Shown here: positions 46,801-58,400 of the stretch, in pieces
Layout: every line of letters begins with the position of its first letter
Position numbering within the stretch: position 1 is the first letter of the stretch
Translations under genes and position numbers: made by a program
Origin: Chrysoporthe austroafricana
Lineage: Eukaryota > Ascomycota > Sordariomycetes > Diaporthales > Cryphonectriaceae
NCBI GenBank assembly: GCA_001051155.2
Contig: JYIP02000001.1
Coordinates: 2,728,001 to 2,792,000 of the forward strand
Length of the DNA stretch: 64,000 nucleotides
Direction of reading: 5' to 3'
Notes under the pieces: generated by a model
Databases searched by the model: none
The model's input: only the letters and a program-made list of their open reading frames with translations
What the model was told of the DNA's origin: nothing

Positions 46801-47938
46801 CTCAACCTCTTGAGCGCTCGGACATCTCCACTTATCCACGGAGCCATGATGCAAGCCAGGGCATAAGTTCCCGAGAACGGGCGCTCGGACCAGGACCCTC
46901 CCTACTCGGGACCTTCGGCACCTTGATTGTGAGGATGCGAAAGAGTTGAATAACCCGCTTGAATCGGGGTAGCGACGGCAGAAGGTAGCTAGAGAAGATA
47001 GAGGGGTACCTTGAGTCCTCGGTCACGCTTCATAGTGGTGCTGTATTGCCTTTCACAGCATGTAGATAGAGCAAGGAGATACTTGAGGCAATACTGAGCT
47101 CGTAACTGGTCATCGATTGACAAATATTCTAGATATGGATGCAGTAATACGCAAAGGTAGTCACTATTTGTGTCACGGTCTGCCTACTCCAATGGCGAGC
47201 GCGGCAGCAGACACCGACCACACGGGAGCTGATGCTGTGCGTCGTGAAAGATGACGGACAGCCCAAATGGCCCGTCTTATTCCTTCGTCTCGGCAATGTC
47301 TCCGTGTTCGACAGAAAGAACACTCGGTATCCAGGAACTCAAGAATGTCTCCGCTCATGAGCGCTACCAGTCTCCTATCCCATAATTAGCCCTCAAGAAC
47401 ATAAGCTTAGAAAAGAAAATAGTATCGTCAAGATGTCATGTCTCAATCACGAGCTTGATCTTTCATATAGGCTCTTGAAGTCCCCAGCTTGTCCGCGAAC
47501 CCACTCCTAGCAATGTCAATGCCCGTCCCGTACCTGTCCCATGTGTTTGGGTAGCAGTGATACGACAAATCGTCACACTCGTTTAGCTTTACCCCTGACG
47601 ATCCGTCTCTCTTAAGTTTGTATTAGATGATGGCTGCTATTGATGAAGTGAGGTTATCTAACTGGGGCATATGCTCGCTGTGTGTACATGTATACCGTCA
47701 TGAAATATTGTAACTGTCAAAGAATAGAGCGAAGAACTCCGCCCCGCCCCCACCCTTTTTTTTTCTTTTTTGAACTTAAAGCAAATCGTGTCTGTCGTGA
47801 CATAACGGTCGTAAAGAAAGAAAGAAAGATAATGAGAGAATCCAAGTAAAAGGAAGAACGCATACTGTAGTGCGCAGCTGTGATGTGCATCTCGGGGACC
47901 CGCTTCATCCTCGTGGGGTAGCGTAAATCCGGTAGCCC
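43856..47938. other. 4.1-kb gap with coding relics
   Basis: No intact gene was found. On the minus strand near 44570-44650 a short frame reads ARERHVVFLEDYKMAVK and then stops, possibly a relic. A longer interrupted frame lies at 46458..47015 and is listed separately. Near 47755 a T run lies beside the purine-rich tail of the AflR-type gene's 3' region. Confidence 0.4.
46458..47015 (-). pseudogene. Possible degraded coding frame with three TAG/TAA codons
   Basis: One minus frame runs for about 185 codons to the TGA at 46458. It is broken only by TAG (46991..46989), TAG (46904..46902) and TAA (46772..46770), all explainable as CAG/CAA to TAG/TAA. The text between looks protein-like (SERPFSGTYALACIMAPWIS; KVTSRSMIEFKSRDRISGKI), but I recognise no family. 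A frame with this few stops can arise by chance among the many frames of 4 kb of non-coding DNA, so confidence is low. Confidence 0.22.
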
Positions 47939-49282
47939 TCACATGAATCCGGCATCTCCTCTCCGATGCGTGACGACCTGCATAGCGGAGCCAAGGCTCT
48001 GACTGAGATAGCCGATCATCGCCTTGCTGACCTCGGGATCTTCAGAGAGCTCCGAACATACCTCTCGAAAACTCATGTAGACTTCCTCCAGCTTCCGAAG
48101 CTCACGCGCTAGTATCTCGAGCTCTAGCCACCTGCTATCCTCCACATTAACAGTGTATGCACCGAGAGTTACGCCTAGCCCTGGGATAATGCCGGCACTA
48201 GGTATACTCAGTGGCGTTGAGGCCGGCGTTGCAGTACCAGTAATGTCTGCTGAGGCTCCCTGATCGAAATGCATCTGAGAGGCATCCTTGTAGAATACTG
48301 TGATCGTGCCGAGGAGTGTTGCCAGGAGCATTGCCGCTGTGTGTGTACCAGACCGACTCATGCATCTTGTGCAGGCTGTACAATAATTAGTACTTCAGAC
48401 GTCTTCACACATTTAGAGAGGGTGGGAGGGAGCTTGACCTAGCATAGCTGCACAGCCTTCGACTGCTTTCCGATTCAATGATAGAGCCAGGTCAAACGGT
48501 GGCGGCGAAGGAGATGAAGCGTTGTGAAGGGCTTGCAAAGACTGCAGGCATACCGTGAAGCACGTGCAAGATCCAACAGTCGAGCTGACTGGAGTAGATT
48601 TAGGCCTTGCTGGACGAGTCCCCATAGTTGGAGTTGCTGTGGGACTGGGAAAGTTGGTGTTCCTCATATTTGGAGGCGTCGAGGCTTGGTTGAAAGACAA
48701 CAAATCCGGGCTACTTGTATCGACCCAGCCTATGGGGTTATTATTCATATCGTAGGACTGGGAGCGAGTGTGGGCAACTGGTAATGTGGTTGTCACTGGT
48801 GATTCCGTGAAACTAGGAGGCATGTCGTTCGGAGGAGTCCATGGCATCGTTGGATTGTAGATGTTCCTAGACATGCTGGATTCGATGGTCGTTGATGGTG
48901 TGTTGTCGACTTCTATGAAGGCCATTCCCGAGGATATGGAATGGCTTCTGCTCAAGGTTCCATCAATGCTGGTGGGCGGTGTTGTCCAACCTGGCTCGAC
49001 TGTGTAGATACCAGGCATTCCGGCATTAACCGAGTATATTATGTCTTCATGCATGACTGAAGAAGTCCCATGAAGATTTGGGGATGATTGCTGTTGATTC
49101 TTTGCAGTATCCGAAGCCTTGGGCTTGCCCGCCCTGCTAGACGGCGAATATCGACATTCTATGCCGCAGGTAAGGCACCTGGAACATATTGGCCTGGCCT
49201 TGGAGCATTTGACCTTTGCGAGGAAGCAACCATCGCAAGACGCGCGAAGACGAGGTTGGCGTGGCTTGTTGGTAGCAGCCAT
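47939..49282 (-). CDS. AflR-type Zn2Cys6 transcription factor
   Basis: Two exons, 49282..48439 and 48375..47939, joined over a 63-nt intron (GTCAAG..GTACAG). The join restores [20 protein letters not shown], the C-terminal AflR-domain signature, and gives 426 residues. The N-terminal zinc cluster has C16, C19, C26, C33, C36 and C43 (CX2CX6CX6CX2CX6C), followed by the basic linker [12 protein letters not shown] seen in pathway regulators of aromatic polyketide clusters. Residues 60-220 are Ser/Thr/Pro-rich. [14 protein letters not shown] near 240-255 begins the AflR domain, and a leucine-rich helix ([20 protein letters not shown]) closes it. Such proteins bind TCG-N5-CGA in promoters of their own cluster. 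The nearest biosynthetic gene is the NR-PKS 6.2 kb away on the same strand, which has such a site upstream. Its targets are inferred. Confidence 0.9.
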
Positions 49283-52200
49283 TGCTTTGGGGCCCGGCTG
49301 TGGTTGAGTGACAGTGAAAAATACCGGTCTCCGTGGAATGAAGAATGCTCTTGGTGTTTAGAGGCGGGAATATCATAAATATAAAGGAACTATAATTTTC
49401 AATGGTGGCTAAAGCCCGGGAGGAGTATGAAAGCGTGCTGCTCTGGGGCAGTAATACGTAGAGGCCAAGACGTACTTATTTGTGATCGACATGTGCAGTG
49501 TCAGGTCCGAGGTGCTGGGTCTGAACAGGAGTTCAGCAAGTAGGTTATAGTGAGGCACAAGCGGAAGAAAAAACCGGGTAATTTTTGAGCTGGTTGGCGG
49601 CGAAGTGCCAGTGACGGCTCTTACTAGCTGCAGACGTAGCTGATGCGGCGATAAACCAGGGAGCAGCTGGTACAAGTGGGCCAGATGCCGAGGATGTGGT
49701 AGAAACCGCGTCCTGCATCGAAATCTGGAGACCACAGATGAGCTGACATATATACTGCGAAGTCTGAACGCAGAGATTGATGCTAAGCGCTCGGCCCAAA
49801 TTCTAGGTTGATACGAGTAGAAGTCCGATAAAGGTTGGATCCAGGAAACAATCTATGGAGCCGGAGCCAAGCAAGAGTAGCAGTTGATTGATAGTGACGG
49901 ATACGATAGCTTCGGCTATGACGCGAAGGCGTCACCCACAAATCTAGCTTCACTTCCACACACAGGAGCGTTGGGGAGCCAATGGCGCCGGCCACTGGCG
50001 TTATGTCTGGACAGTTAAGAGTAATTTCTTTGATAGGCAGAAGGGGGTTTCTGAAGCTGTGGGGTGACCTTGAGCGTCAAGACGATGAGTTCATGTTGGG
50101 GAGCAAGTGTTTCTGAAAAAAAAGAACATTGGAGGAGGTTTGCAGTCAATTCCTTTGTCACCGAGCTTTATACGGCTGTCAAGGTCATGCTTGTACGGAT
50201 GTGGTTCCTAAAGCAGATGTAGTGCCTCTGCGTGTCAGAGAGGAAGACGTATGGTGGGGAAGTACCCAATACGAGAGGGTCGAAATGGTAAACCCAAGGA
50301 TGAAGAGAGATGCGATCCGGGGAATAATTTCCAGGGTTCATCCGTGCTGTTGGGTGCATGGGGCATGCGTATATAGTAAGAAGTGCTTCGCCATCCCGAT
50401 ATATTCAGGGATCCGCCGTCTCGACTTTGCGATACAGTACTGTGTAGCGCAAGGCTAATAACGGGTATTTTTGTGCACCTCAGGGGCAGAAAGTGATCAT
50501 CATCGTGGGCCCGGAGCCAAGGCCTGGAAACCCCACCAAGTTGTTCCCGTAGTGAAGGAGGTCCAGGTTCAAGAGCGCAAAATGCTTCCTCGCCGCTGTG
50601 TAGATCATGTTCTGTCCGCAATATCATACCATTGAGGCCGACACAAGGAGTTGCGCCTGATGATTAGCTCTAGTGATCGAATAACGTTGTACCGGGTAGA
50701 TATCTCGACGTCTTGAATCCTATCCCTGAGACTCGCATCAAGATTGGAGGCTATGGTGTGTCTTCGATACATCGTTTTTATTGTGGAGTTAGATCACCTT
50801 TGTTCCATATTACCTCTGCTCATAACATCAAGCAATATCTTCATGGTGAGTAGATGTAGTCCGTGGCGATTACAAGCCACTGCACTACTCGTGTCCATAA
50901 TGGCGACCGTCACATTATGCCCTTCACGGCTTCTTGAAACCAGATGATACTTTTCAGGCTGTGCTTAGGCCTCTGCTGGGAGCAGTGACTAGGCATGGCT
51001 CGCCCGCGAACTAGGATTATTAGATTTAAACGTTTGTCCGACTCCAATGGAATTGCACAGCGTTCTGTAGGTCTTCGACCATGATATCAGTGACCTGTGG
51101 CACATGGAAAACACTACAAAATCTATGCGTACCGACGGATGCCAACGTTTCGCAGCTCGAAGCACCGAGGGCTCGGAGTGGCTCTGCACAATGAGAGCGC
51201 ATATTCCTGGTCCCAACCAGGTTGGGCTATCTACCTCGCTGGAAATGTCCTCTTTGTTGAACCAGATAGATGGCTCCGAGACGACGCTCTCAGGACCAAC
51301 TGGCTCACCGGGTGCGCCTAAAATTCCGTCCATCCGTCGTCAGAGGGCTCTGCATCTAAGCCCTGACTAGTCAATATGCAGGTTTAAGCTTTGTGGTGGT
51401 TAGGTACGGAACTTCGAGCGACCGGGTTGTCGAGTGAATTCAGGCCTCTGTCGTCTTACACGCCCTCAAGCCATCAGATCCGCCGAAGCAGCTGGGTGTC
51501 TTGATGCCCTCAGCAGAGGAGGGTTTAACCTCTTCCATCAGGCCCCACCCTCTAGCAGCCAAGACCGCATCGTCCTTGTGCTACTGCACAACCAGGGCCT
51601 CTCGGGGCTGTCCGGCGAGTGAGCTGGCAACCATCAAGTGTTGGTCATTGGAGCTGAACAGCGGCTGATATCTGAGGGCACCTCTCGGAAGCTTTGGTTG
51701 AACATGGAGCGTCCAGGCTACCGACAAGCCCGAGGCTGCTCGGAACGCATCACGCTGGACTTGTCGTGGGGTTCTTGTGAAGAGACCCGTACCAGCGGTA
51801 GTTCTCGCAGCCATACTGCCGCCACCCGCATAATACGGGCCCACTGATGTACTTGTAATCGACGGCTAGGGACCACATAGGGGACAACGCTTGCGTATCA
51901 CTGTATCAATGCTTCGCGATGCTGTGCAGTCATGCCAATCGACGGAAAGTACCCATAGTGGTCAAGAGTTCCGAAGTGGGGCCACGAATCGACTCAGACT
52001 GTCTGAAGGTCGACGCTCGTATCTCGATCAAGACAAATGCAGGTGTCATAGACACTTTCGAGTGATTCTGAGGCTGTGGGAAGGTAAGCATGTTGTCCAA
52101 CCTCGGGATGCCCGTTCGTGTCACGTGGCTGGTCGACGTGCACGCCGCCAGCGCCAACAATGCCCACATGGTCAGTGAGGAGCGTCACGCCATCCTTCAC

Positions 52201-55200
52201 AATGCAATAGAGCAGCTTTCAGAGGCTTCAGCCCTCCACGCGAGGTCATGAGAGAGGACTAAGTCAAGAAGTGGACAAGGGCATTCGCTGTCGCTACCGC
52301 AAGACAATAACCCCTTTTGTTCCTTGACGTGGTACAGGTTGGGGGTGCCACGGTTCTCAATTCGTTCATTGGACATCACTAACTATCCCCCCTGGCGGGC
52401 GAAGACTTTAGATTTGACAACATCTGGAATTTAGAACGATGGGCCACATCTTTCCGCTTCACAGACTGAGAGCCATAGCGCAAAACCAGCGAAGTGCCGA
52501 TATGTCTTGGAAGAATCATTTCGAGTTTTCTTTTTGAGTGGTACCACCTGCGTCCTGCTGTAAGCGCTGTTCCTGGATGTTCCTAGAATGGTCGTCCGAG
52601 ACATCAATCTGGCTATGCAGATCGGATAGGCACAGGGTGCCGTTCCTGATTGAGCATCAAAGCAAGGAATCAGCAGGTCTCGTGGAAGCCAGGGGACCAA
52701 TGACGGTACAGATATTCATCAAGATCCCGGTAATTCAATGGATCGTCGAGAAAGCAATCATCCTCAATAGTCGCACAGCTCACCGAAACTTTGTCCATGG
52801 CTCTTGCACGCACGACTTCGGGACCTAGCCTATCATTGACTGTTCCCAAGTCCAAGCACTATGCAAGATGCCCTGTACGTTGAGCGACCTGAAGGAAAGC
52901 AGCAGCGCAAGGCGCTTGAAATGCCGTGGATCTCGCTCTCTCCTAATCGGAACAGTAGTTGGAACGAAATGCTCTCTTCACAACACCAACGGTCCAGGCC
53001 TCAGCTGAGACATGGCTTGTCTCTTCGTGGATGGCCAGAGTTCGTGTCGATTGACGGTGCCGTGCAAGTCTGCGATATGGGGGTTGCACGTCGATAGGAT
53101 GCCTCTCTGGCGGCTTCCTGTGTGCGGGAAAACGCTCATCCCACGACCAGTTTGACCCGGAGTTCCCAAGATCCTGTCTAGCTCGATCATCCTGGTGTGT
53201 CTTTCTGGGCGTTATTCGACATCATAAGTCGGTTGAATCAGCTGCGCGACCTCAAAGCCAAGTGACCCCTCTTATGCAGAGCTTCCAGGTTATGTGTGAA
53301 TTGCGGGGAGAATATGCAGTATCTTATGTCAATCATCACTCTTGCAGTAACACCTTATGAGTCCCCAGTCCTGCCCATTTCCATACGAGACGAGCAATTC
53401 GAGATTGTACGAGGTCTTACTTGTGGCGCGTCCTTCAGGGTACCAGGATAGCTACAGTGGGCGTCCCTCCCTCCTTGGGGTTGCATCATCAACTCCAATC
53501 TTCGATGCTAAAAATCTCCATCCGAGGACGGGCGCTGCTGGAGCACAGACAAGACGGTTCAGAGTCTTTTATGTTGGTGTGCAGAACCAGTTGCTTGGCA
53601 TGGGTCCAGGTCATATTCTACTGTCTGAAATTGTAAGCTGCCTCATCAAAGTCCTAGCGAGATACTACTTAGGTAGTCTGTGCGGTGAACTTCTAACGGA
53701 TGTATTCCAAGAGTGAGTGACTGGAGATACCTATAAGCTTACACTAGAGTAGCGGCAGAGGCTTTACTTTGTTGGATTTTCATATGTCAATGTGCAAACG
53801 ACGCTCGAGCCCGTTATTTCTCCTCAAAAAGATCTGTTGACCTGACTGAACGGATGGGAACAACTTATCGTGTTTGATGGGCCATCACGTATCTCCCGGT
53901 GTTTACCTGAGATAACAGTTCAATCTCTTCCAAGAGCTTTCTATGCCGTGGTTTCTCGAAATACGTAAAAGCACTCGGACCGCTTTATCTCTTCATTGGA
54001 TTGTTGAAGGTTTCAGAGCATCTATGATAAGGCAAACCAATATATGTATAACTTCGATGTCGCCATTTTTGGTTGATGCCGCCGTTCGATGCATATTCCA
54101 TAATATCCAGCTACGCCACGACGAGACTTGGAAGCATATTGAGACAAGTTGTGGCAAGTGTATATTCCAGACTTGATAGAATGTCTGCAAACGTACTAGA
54201 AGTATATATGGATGGCTTGTAGAGTCGAGAGGGTGCACATTTAGTAACACGAGAATATGATGAGCTACGAGGGTATTGCATCCTCTTGACCATGATTTGT
54301 GGAAGTATAGAAAGTGAATCCAGGTCGCGCGGTCTCCGCAGCGAAACATGATCAACTTCGAATGTTAGTAAATGTCTTACTCTGTTTATATACAACTGAA
54401 CGTTCACCAGAACCGTGATGCTCATCTCTAGCTTATAAATTGTGCAATAAGTTGAGGCTTAAGACTGGTCCGATGAAGAGAAATCATGCTAAGACGAGGA
54501 CAACCTGCACTGTAGTAACTTGTAAATCAGGACGTTATTTTCAACGCTATACGTTCCATATCACACCAGTACCAAGGCGATTAGCACGCGCTACGAAAAC
54601 CCCCAGAATATAAGACGAACATTAAATACGTAAGCGTTAGGCGTAGCCGCCTTAACCTATAACTGTACTTCAGATCAAAATTTGGTTATCAAAAGAAAAT
54701 ATATGATCATCCCCGTCATTATCTTGGACAGAAATGTGCATGTATAGTAGTAGCGATTCTTCAAAGTTTCTATTGAAAAATATTAACAAAATTCTCCAAA
54801 GCTGGCCTGGCGATTTGCGACCATGTAGTACTGAGGTCAGAGTCGAAGATTTGTCTCCATTCTAACGCCTGGCAAACCTCCAACATTTGTTGGGAGACGG
54901 AATCTCTATAACACTACAAAAGGGGCATCTACTGAATGCTACTGTTAGCTCAAGAACAAAAGTAGCTCAGCCATTTTGGCTTGTAGAAGCTAGATATCAT
55001 GGAATACCCTCGTTGACTTCTGCAGGACCCCACAGTGGTCGACGAATCTGGGCAACCTTCGAGACAGCGGCATACCGGCTCGTGCAGCCTGTGAATTTCC
55101 ACTGACATACTCTCACGAATTCAAGACCATGGTTGGGTATAATATGGAGATACATTGTTATATCAATCTAGATGAAGTGCACGTTGACCTCCCACTAGGC

Positions 55201-55482
55201 CTTGGAACACATTCGTCGCAATATCTAGATAAGTAAGAGACGCTGAATTGTTCGTAAATACCACCTACATGCCCACACCTAGATAGAGAAGGGCGCAATA
55301 GGAAAAGATAGAAGGTGGCGCTGGGGTGCCTGCATGCTTGTATGTATAATAGCCTCACCTTGATGTCCACCCAGATCTGTAGGATATAGTAAAAGGGAAA
55401 AGAAAGCGCTAGCAGGTAAATTCTCCACATAGTAGTTGTGATAGTCTAGCTATGCCTTAGTGAATATTCACGAGGCATACAA
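49283..55482. other. 6.2-kb gap between AflR-type regulator and PKS, coding relics only
   Basis: This is where a compact cluster would carry tailoring genes, but no intact one is visible. On the minus strand, pieces of protein-like text appear in different frames between 51000 and 53200: MWSLAVDYKYISGPVLCGWR.. then QYGCENYRWYGSLHKN (about 51750-51880), VTDIMVEDLQNAVQFHWSRTNV (about 51015-51085), and FLDDPLNYRDLDEYLYRHW (about 52690-52770). They are split by stops and frame changes. I cannot name their families or rule out missed introns. A TCG-N5-CGA site by sequence lies at 52017..52027. The AT-rich part 54400-54850 shows nothing. Confidence 0.4.
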
Positions 55483-58400
55483 TTAGAGGAGAGCCTCGCG
55501 TATGAAGGAACCAAGTCGCTTCGCCTGTGGAATGTGTTAGCGACTGGCAGTACACGGGGCAGGTAGCGGAATGACTAACCAATTCACCATGCATCATCGA
55601 GAAGTGATTTCCGGGCATATGCCTCGTCCTCATCTTCTGGACGTCAAGATACTCATCCCACCGGTTGGGCCCGAAGTCGGTCCTGTTGTCCAGCAGAAAG
55701 AGCGCGTGCCCACTCGGGTACGGGTCTGGCCTTGGGTCGGTGGGTAGATGGCACACGCCGTCCTCGCACCAGATGGCCATGACATTGGGGCACTTATCCA
55801 CGGGAATCGGCTCAGCGGTGTAGTTGCTAAGCGCGGTAACCGACGCCGCAAAGTGAGGGAGAAGCCACTCGGGGATCTTCTTCTCATCGCCGTCGCCGAG
55901 TAGTCCGATGCTGGCAAACCAGGCGTGAAGACTTCGAGGAAGGGGCTCGATGGTGACGGGGCAGGGTGCGTCGATGATGATGAGGTTCTCGACGCGCTCG
56001 CCGGCCTGTATCAGTTGGATCACGATCTCGAAGGCAATGACACCGCCTGCAGACCATCCGGCTAGGTTGTACGGTCCCTTGGGCTGGCGGCGCTTCATCT
56101 CGTCAATAAACTTGGTCGCCATGCCATACACACCACATTTGTATTCTTCAGGTGTCTTCATGAAGGGTGAGAAGAGCCCCCAGACAGCACAGTGAGGCGC
56201 GACATCTGAGATCTCCGTGTAAGAGGTTGCGCTGCCGCTGCCATCTGGAATCATGAAGAGGTGCTTGGTAGCGGTACGGTAGCTGCCCTGCAGAAGGACT
56301 GAGGAGGCCTTACGGTTAGGGTAGTTGTCGACGACTTGGCTCGGGCGAGGTGGCTTCGTAATGCTAGCGGTAACCATAGAGGGAGGCAGTGGCATACCAT
56401 TCGGTGCTGGCCTTGGCTCCTCGAATTTCACCTTCTTCGAGGCAGCAGACCTTTCCGCAGCCACAGGTTTGACAACCGCCTGCTTCTTGGGCGTCTCGGA
56501 GATGCCAAGTGCACGCTCAACGTGCTTAAGCGAAGGGTTAGAAATGAAAAGGTCAGGGGGAATGTTGAGACCTGTCCTCTCTCGTAGATTGCCCAAAATG
56601 GACAGACTCATCAGGGAGTCCATACCGAGGTCTGCCAGGTCTGGAGCTGCAATAATCTCTTCAACCTCGACTCCCATTTCCGAGGCAATGGTTTCCCGCA
56701 CAGCTACCTGCAGGTCACCGCTGTCGCCTTTGCCATGTTTCAAATCTTCATCCTCATTGCTCTCATTGTCAGGTGTCGTAACGTTAGAGTCAGTCTCTAT
56801 GAGATCAGGTGTCTCTTGAGTCTCAGAAGAGGAGTCGATGGACTCTGGTGACATGGAATCTCGGGTTGCCCCTGGGTTCTCATATTGATGCAAGTGAGAC
56901 TTAAAAGCACCGATCGTAGGATAATCCACAAAAACATGAGAACTGATGTCCAAGTCTAAATCCTCACGAAGGCGTCCAGAAATGGTCAAGCCCATGAGGG
57001 AGTCAACACCAAGGTCCGCAAAGGCGATGCTGTCGGCGAGCTCATCGTCAGTCACGCCGATTTCCTTAGCCAGGATTTCCATCACCTGGAGAACCACAGA
57101 AGTGAGCTTCTTGTTCACCTGGGAAATATTTGAGGTAGTGAGCATCTTCTTCTCCTTGCTGGCCTTGACAGGCGCTCTCTTCTGGACCTGCTTGACGGCG
57201 GACAGGGGGCGCCCGGGTGTGGGTGCAGTCTGCGCAGCGGCAGCAGTGCCACGAGGTGGAAGAATCATGTTAAGGACTTTACGAGGGATGGACTGGAAGC
57301 GGATATCACCAGTGATACCGATAAGCCTGTCGCCGTCGAAGATGTAAACATCGCCGGCCATCATCTTTGTACCTTTCACAGGTTGCATGCGGATATACGT
57401 CTGGTACGTCTTGCTAGAGACGGGCGTCTCAATGAACCTCATCGAGCCCCATCCGTGAGAAATGAAAACCTGCTCGCGTGAATCCACGGCATCCGTGCCA
57501 TTGATTATGAAGCCAGAGATGTGACACAAGCTGTCGATCCAGAAGGGGCTGAAGTGGTAGCTTCCATCCTTCTCAGAAGTTTGGAAGACGACCTTCGCGG
57601 TGGCTTCGCAGGTTTCACTGTCAAGAATAACTTCCTCCATACCACGGTAGCGACGGTCGTAGTCGACGAGCGTAGTGAATAGCTTGTATGCAATGCCACG
57701 TCCAATCTTAGAGGCCTTTCCAGTCTTCTCCGCTGATTTGAGAGCGTCAATGCGGCCCCTGATGAGGTAGTCGGCGCGCTCAAACTCACTGGCCCACTCA
57801 TCAGTGTTGCCGTAGGATACTTGGCAGGTGGCGTGCTCGATCTTCCTGGATCCCTCACAAGTGAACCATGAACAATCAGCCTTTCCAGTGGCAATATTGG
57901 TTGTGACCTTGAGCCGCAGGATATGCTTCTCAAGAGTCTCATCAAAGATAAGTGTTTTTGGAACCTCCATGCGGCCCACATTGCAGCCGATATTCTCTGC
58001 GCTAGGACGAACCAGCTTGTATGCATAGTTCGCTACCGTCATGGCCATATCGCCATACAGCGATGATGGGCACAGGGGAACACCATTAACCAGATGGCCA
58101 GTGACAGCAAGCCGTAAGTCCTCGCGAGATAAATTCGACTCGATCTCGACAATGGCAATGTCACCGTTAACTTCTTCACTGATAACGTTCTGGACAGAGG
58201 AAGTCGACAACTTAGGCTTTGCAGGCTCGGCAGTGATGGTTGAAGCTGCTGCCAGAGCACCACGATTCTTTGTGATACACCAGTCACCAGTGTATTGCAG
58301 CCAGTAGTTCTTCTCGTCAAAGGAATAGCTGGGGAGATCTAAGATACGAACAGATCCTGAGAAGTCCCGGTGGAACTCGTTCCAGTCGATGGCGAGACCG

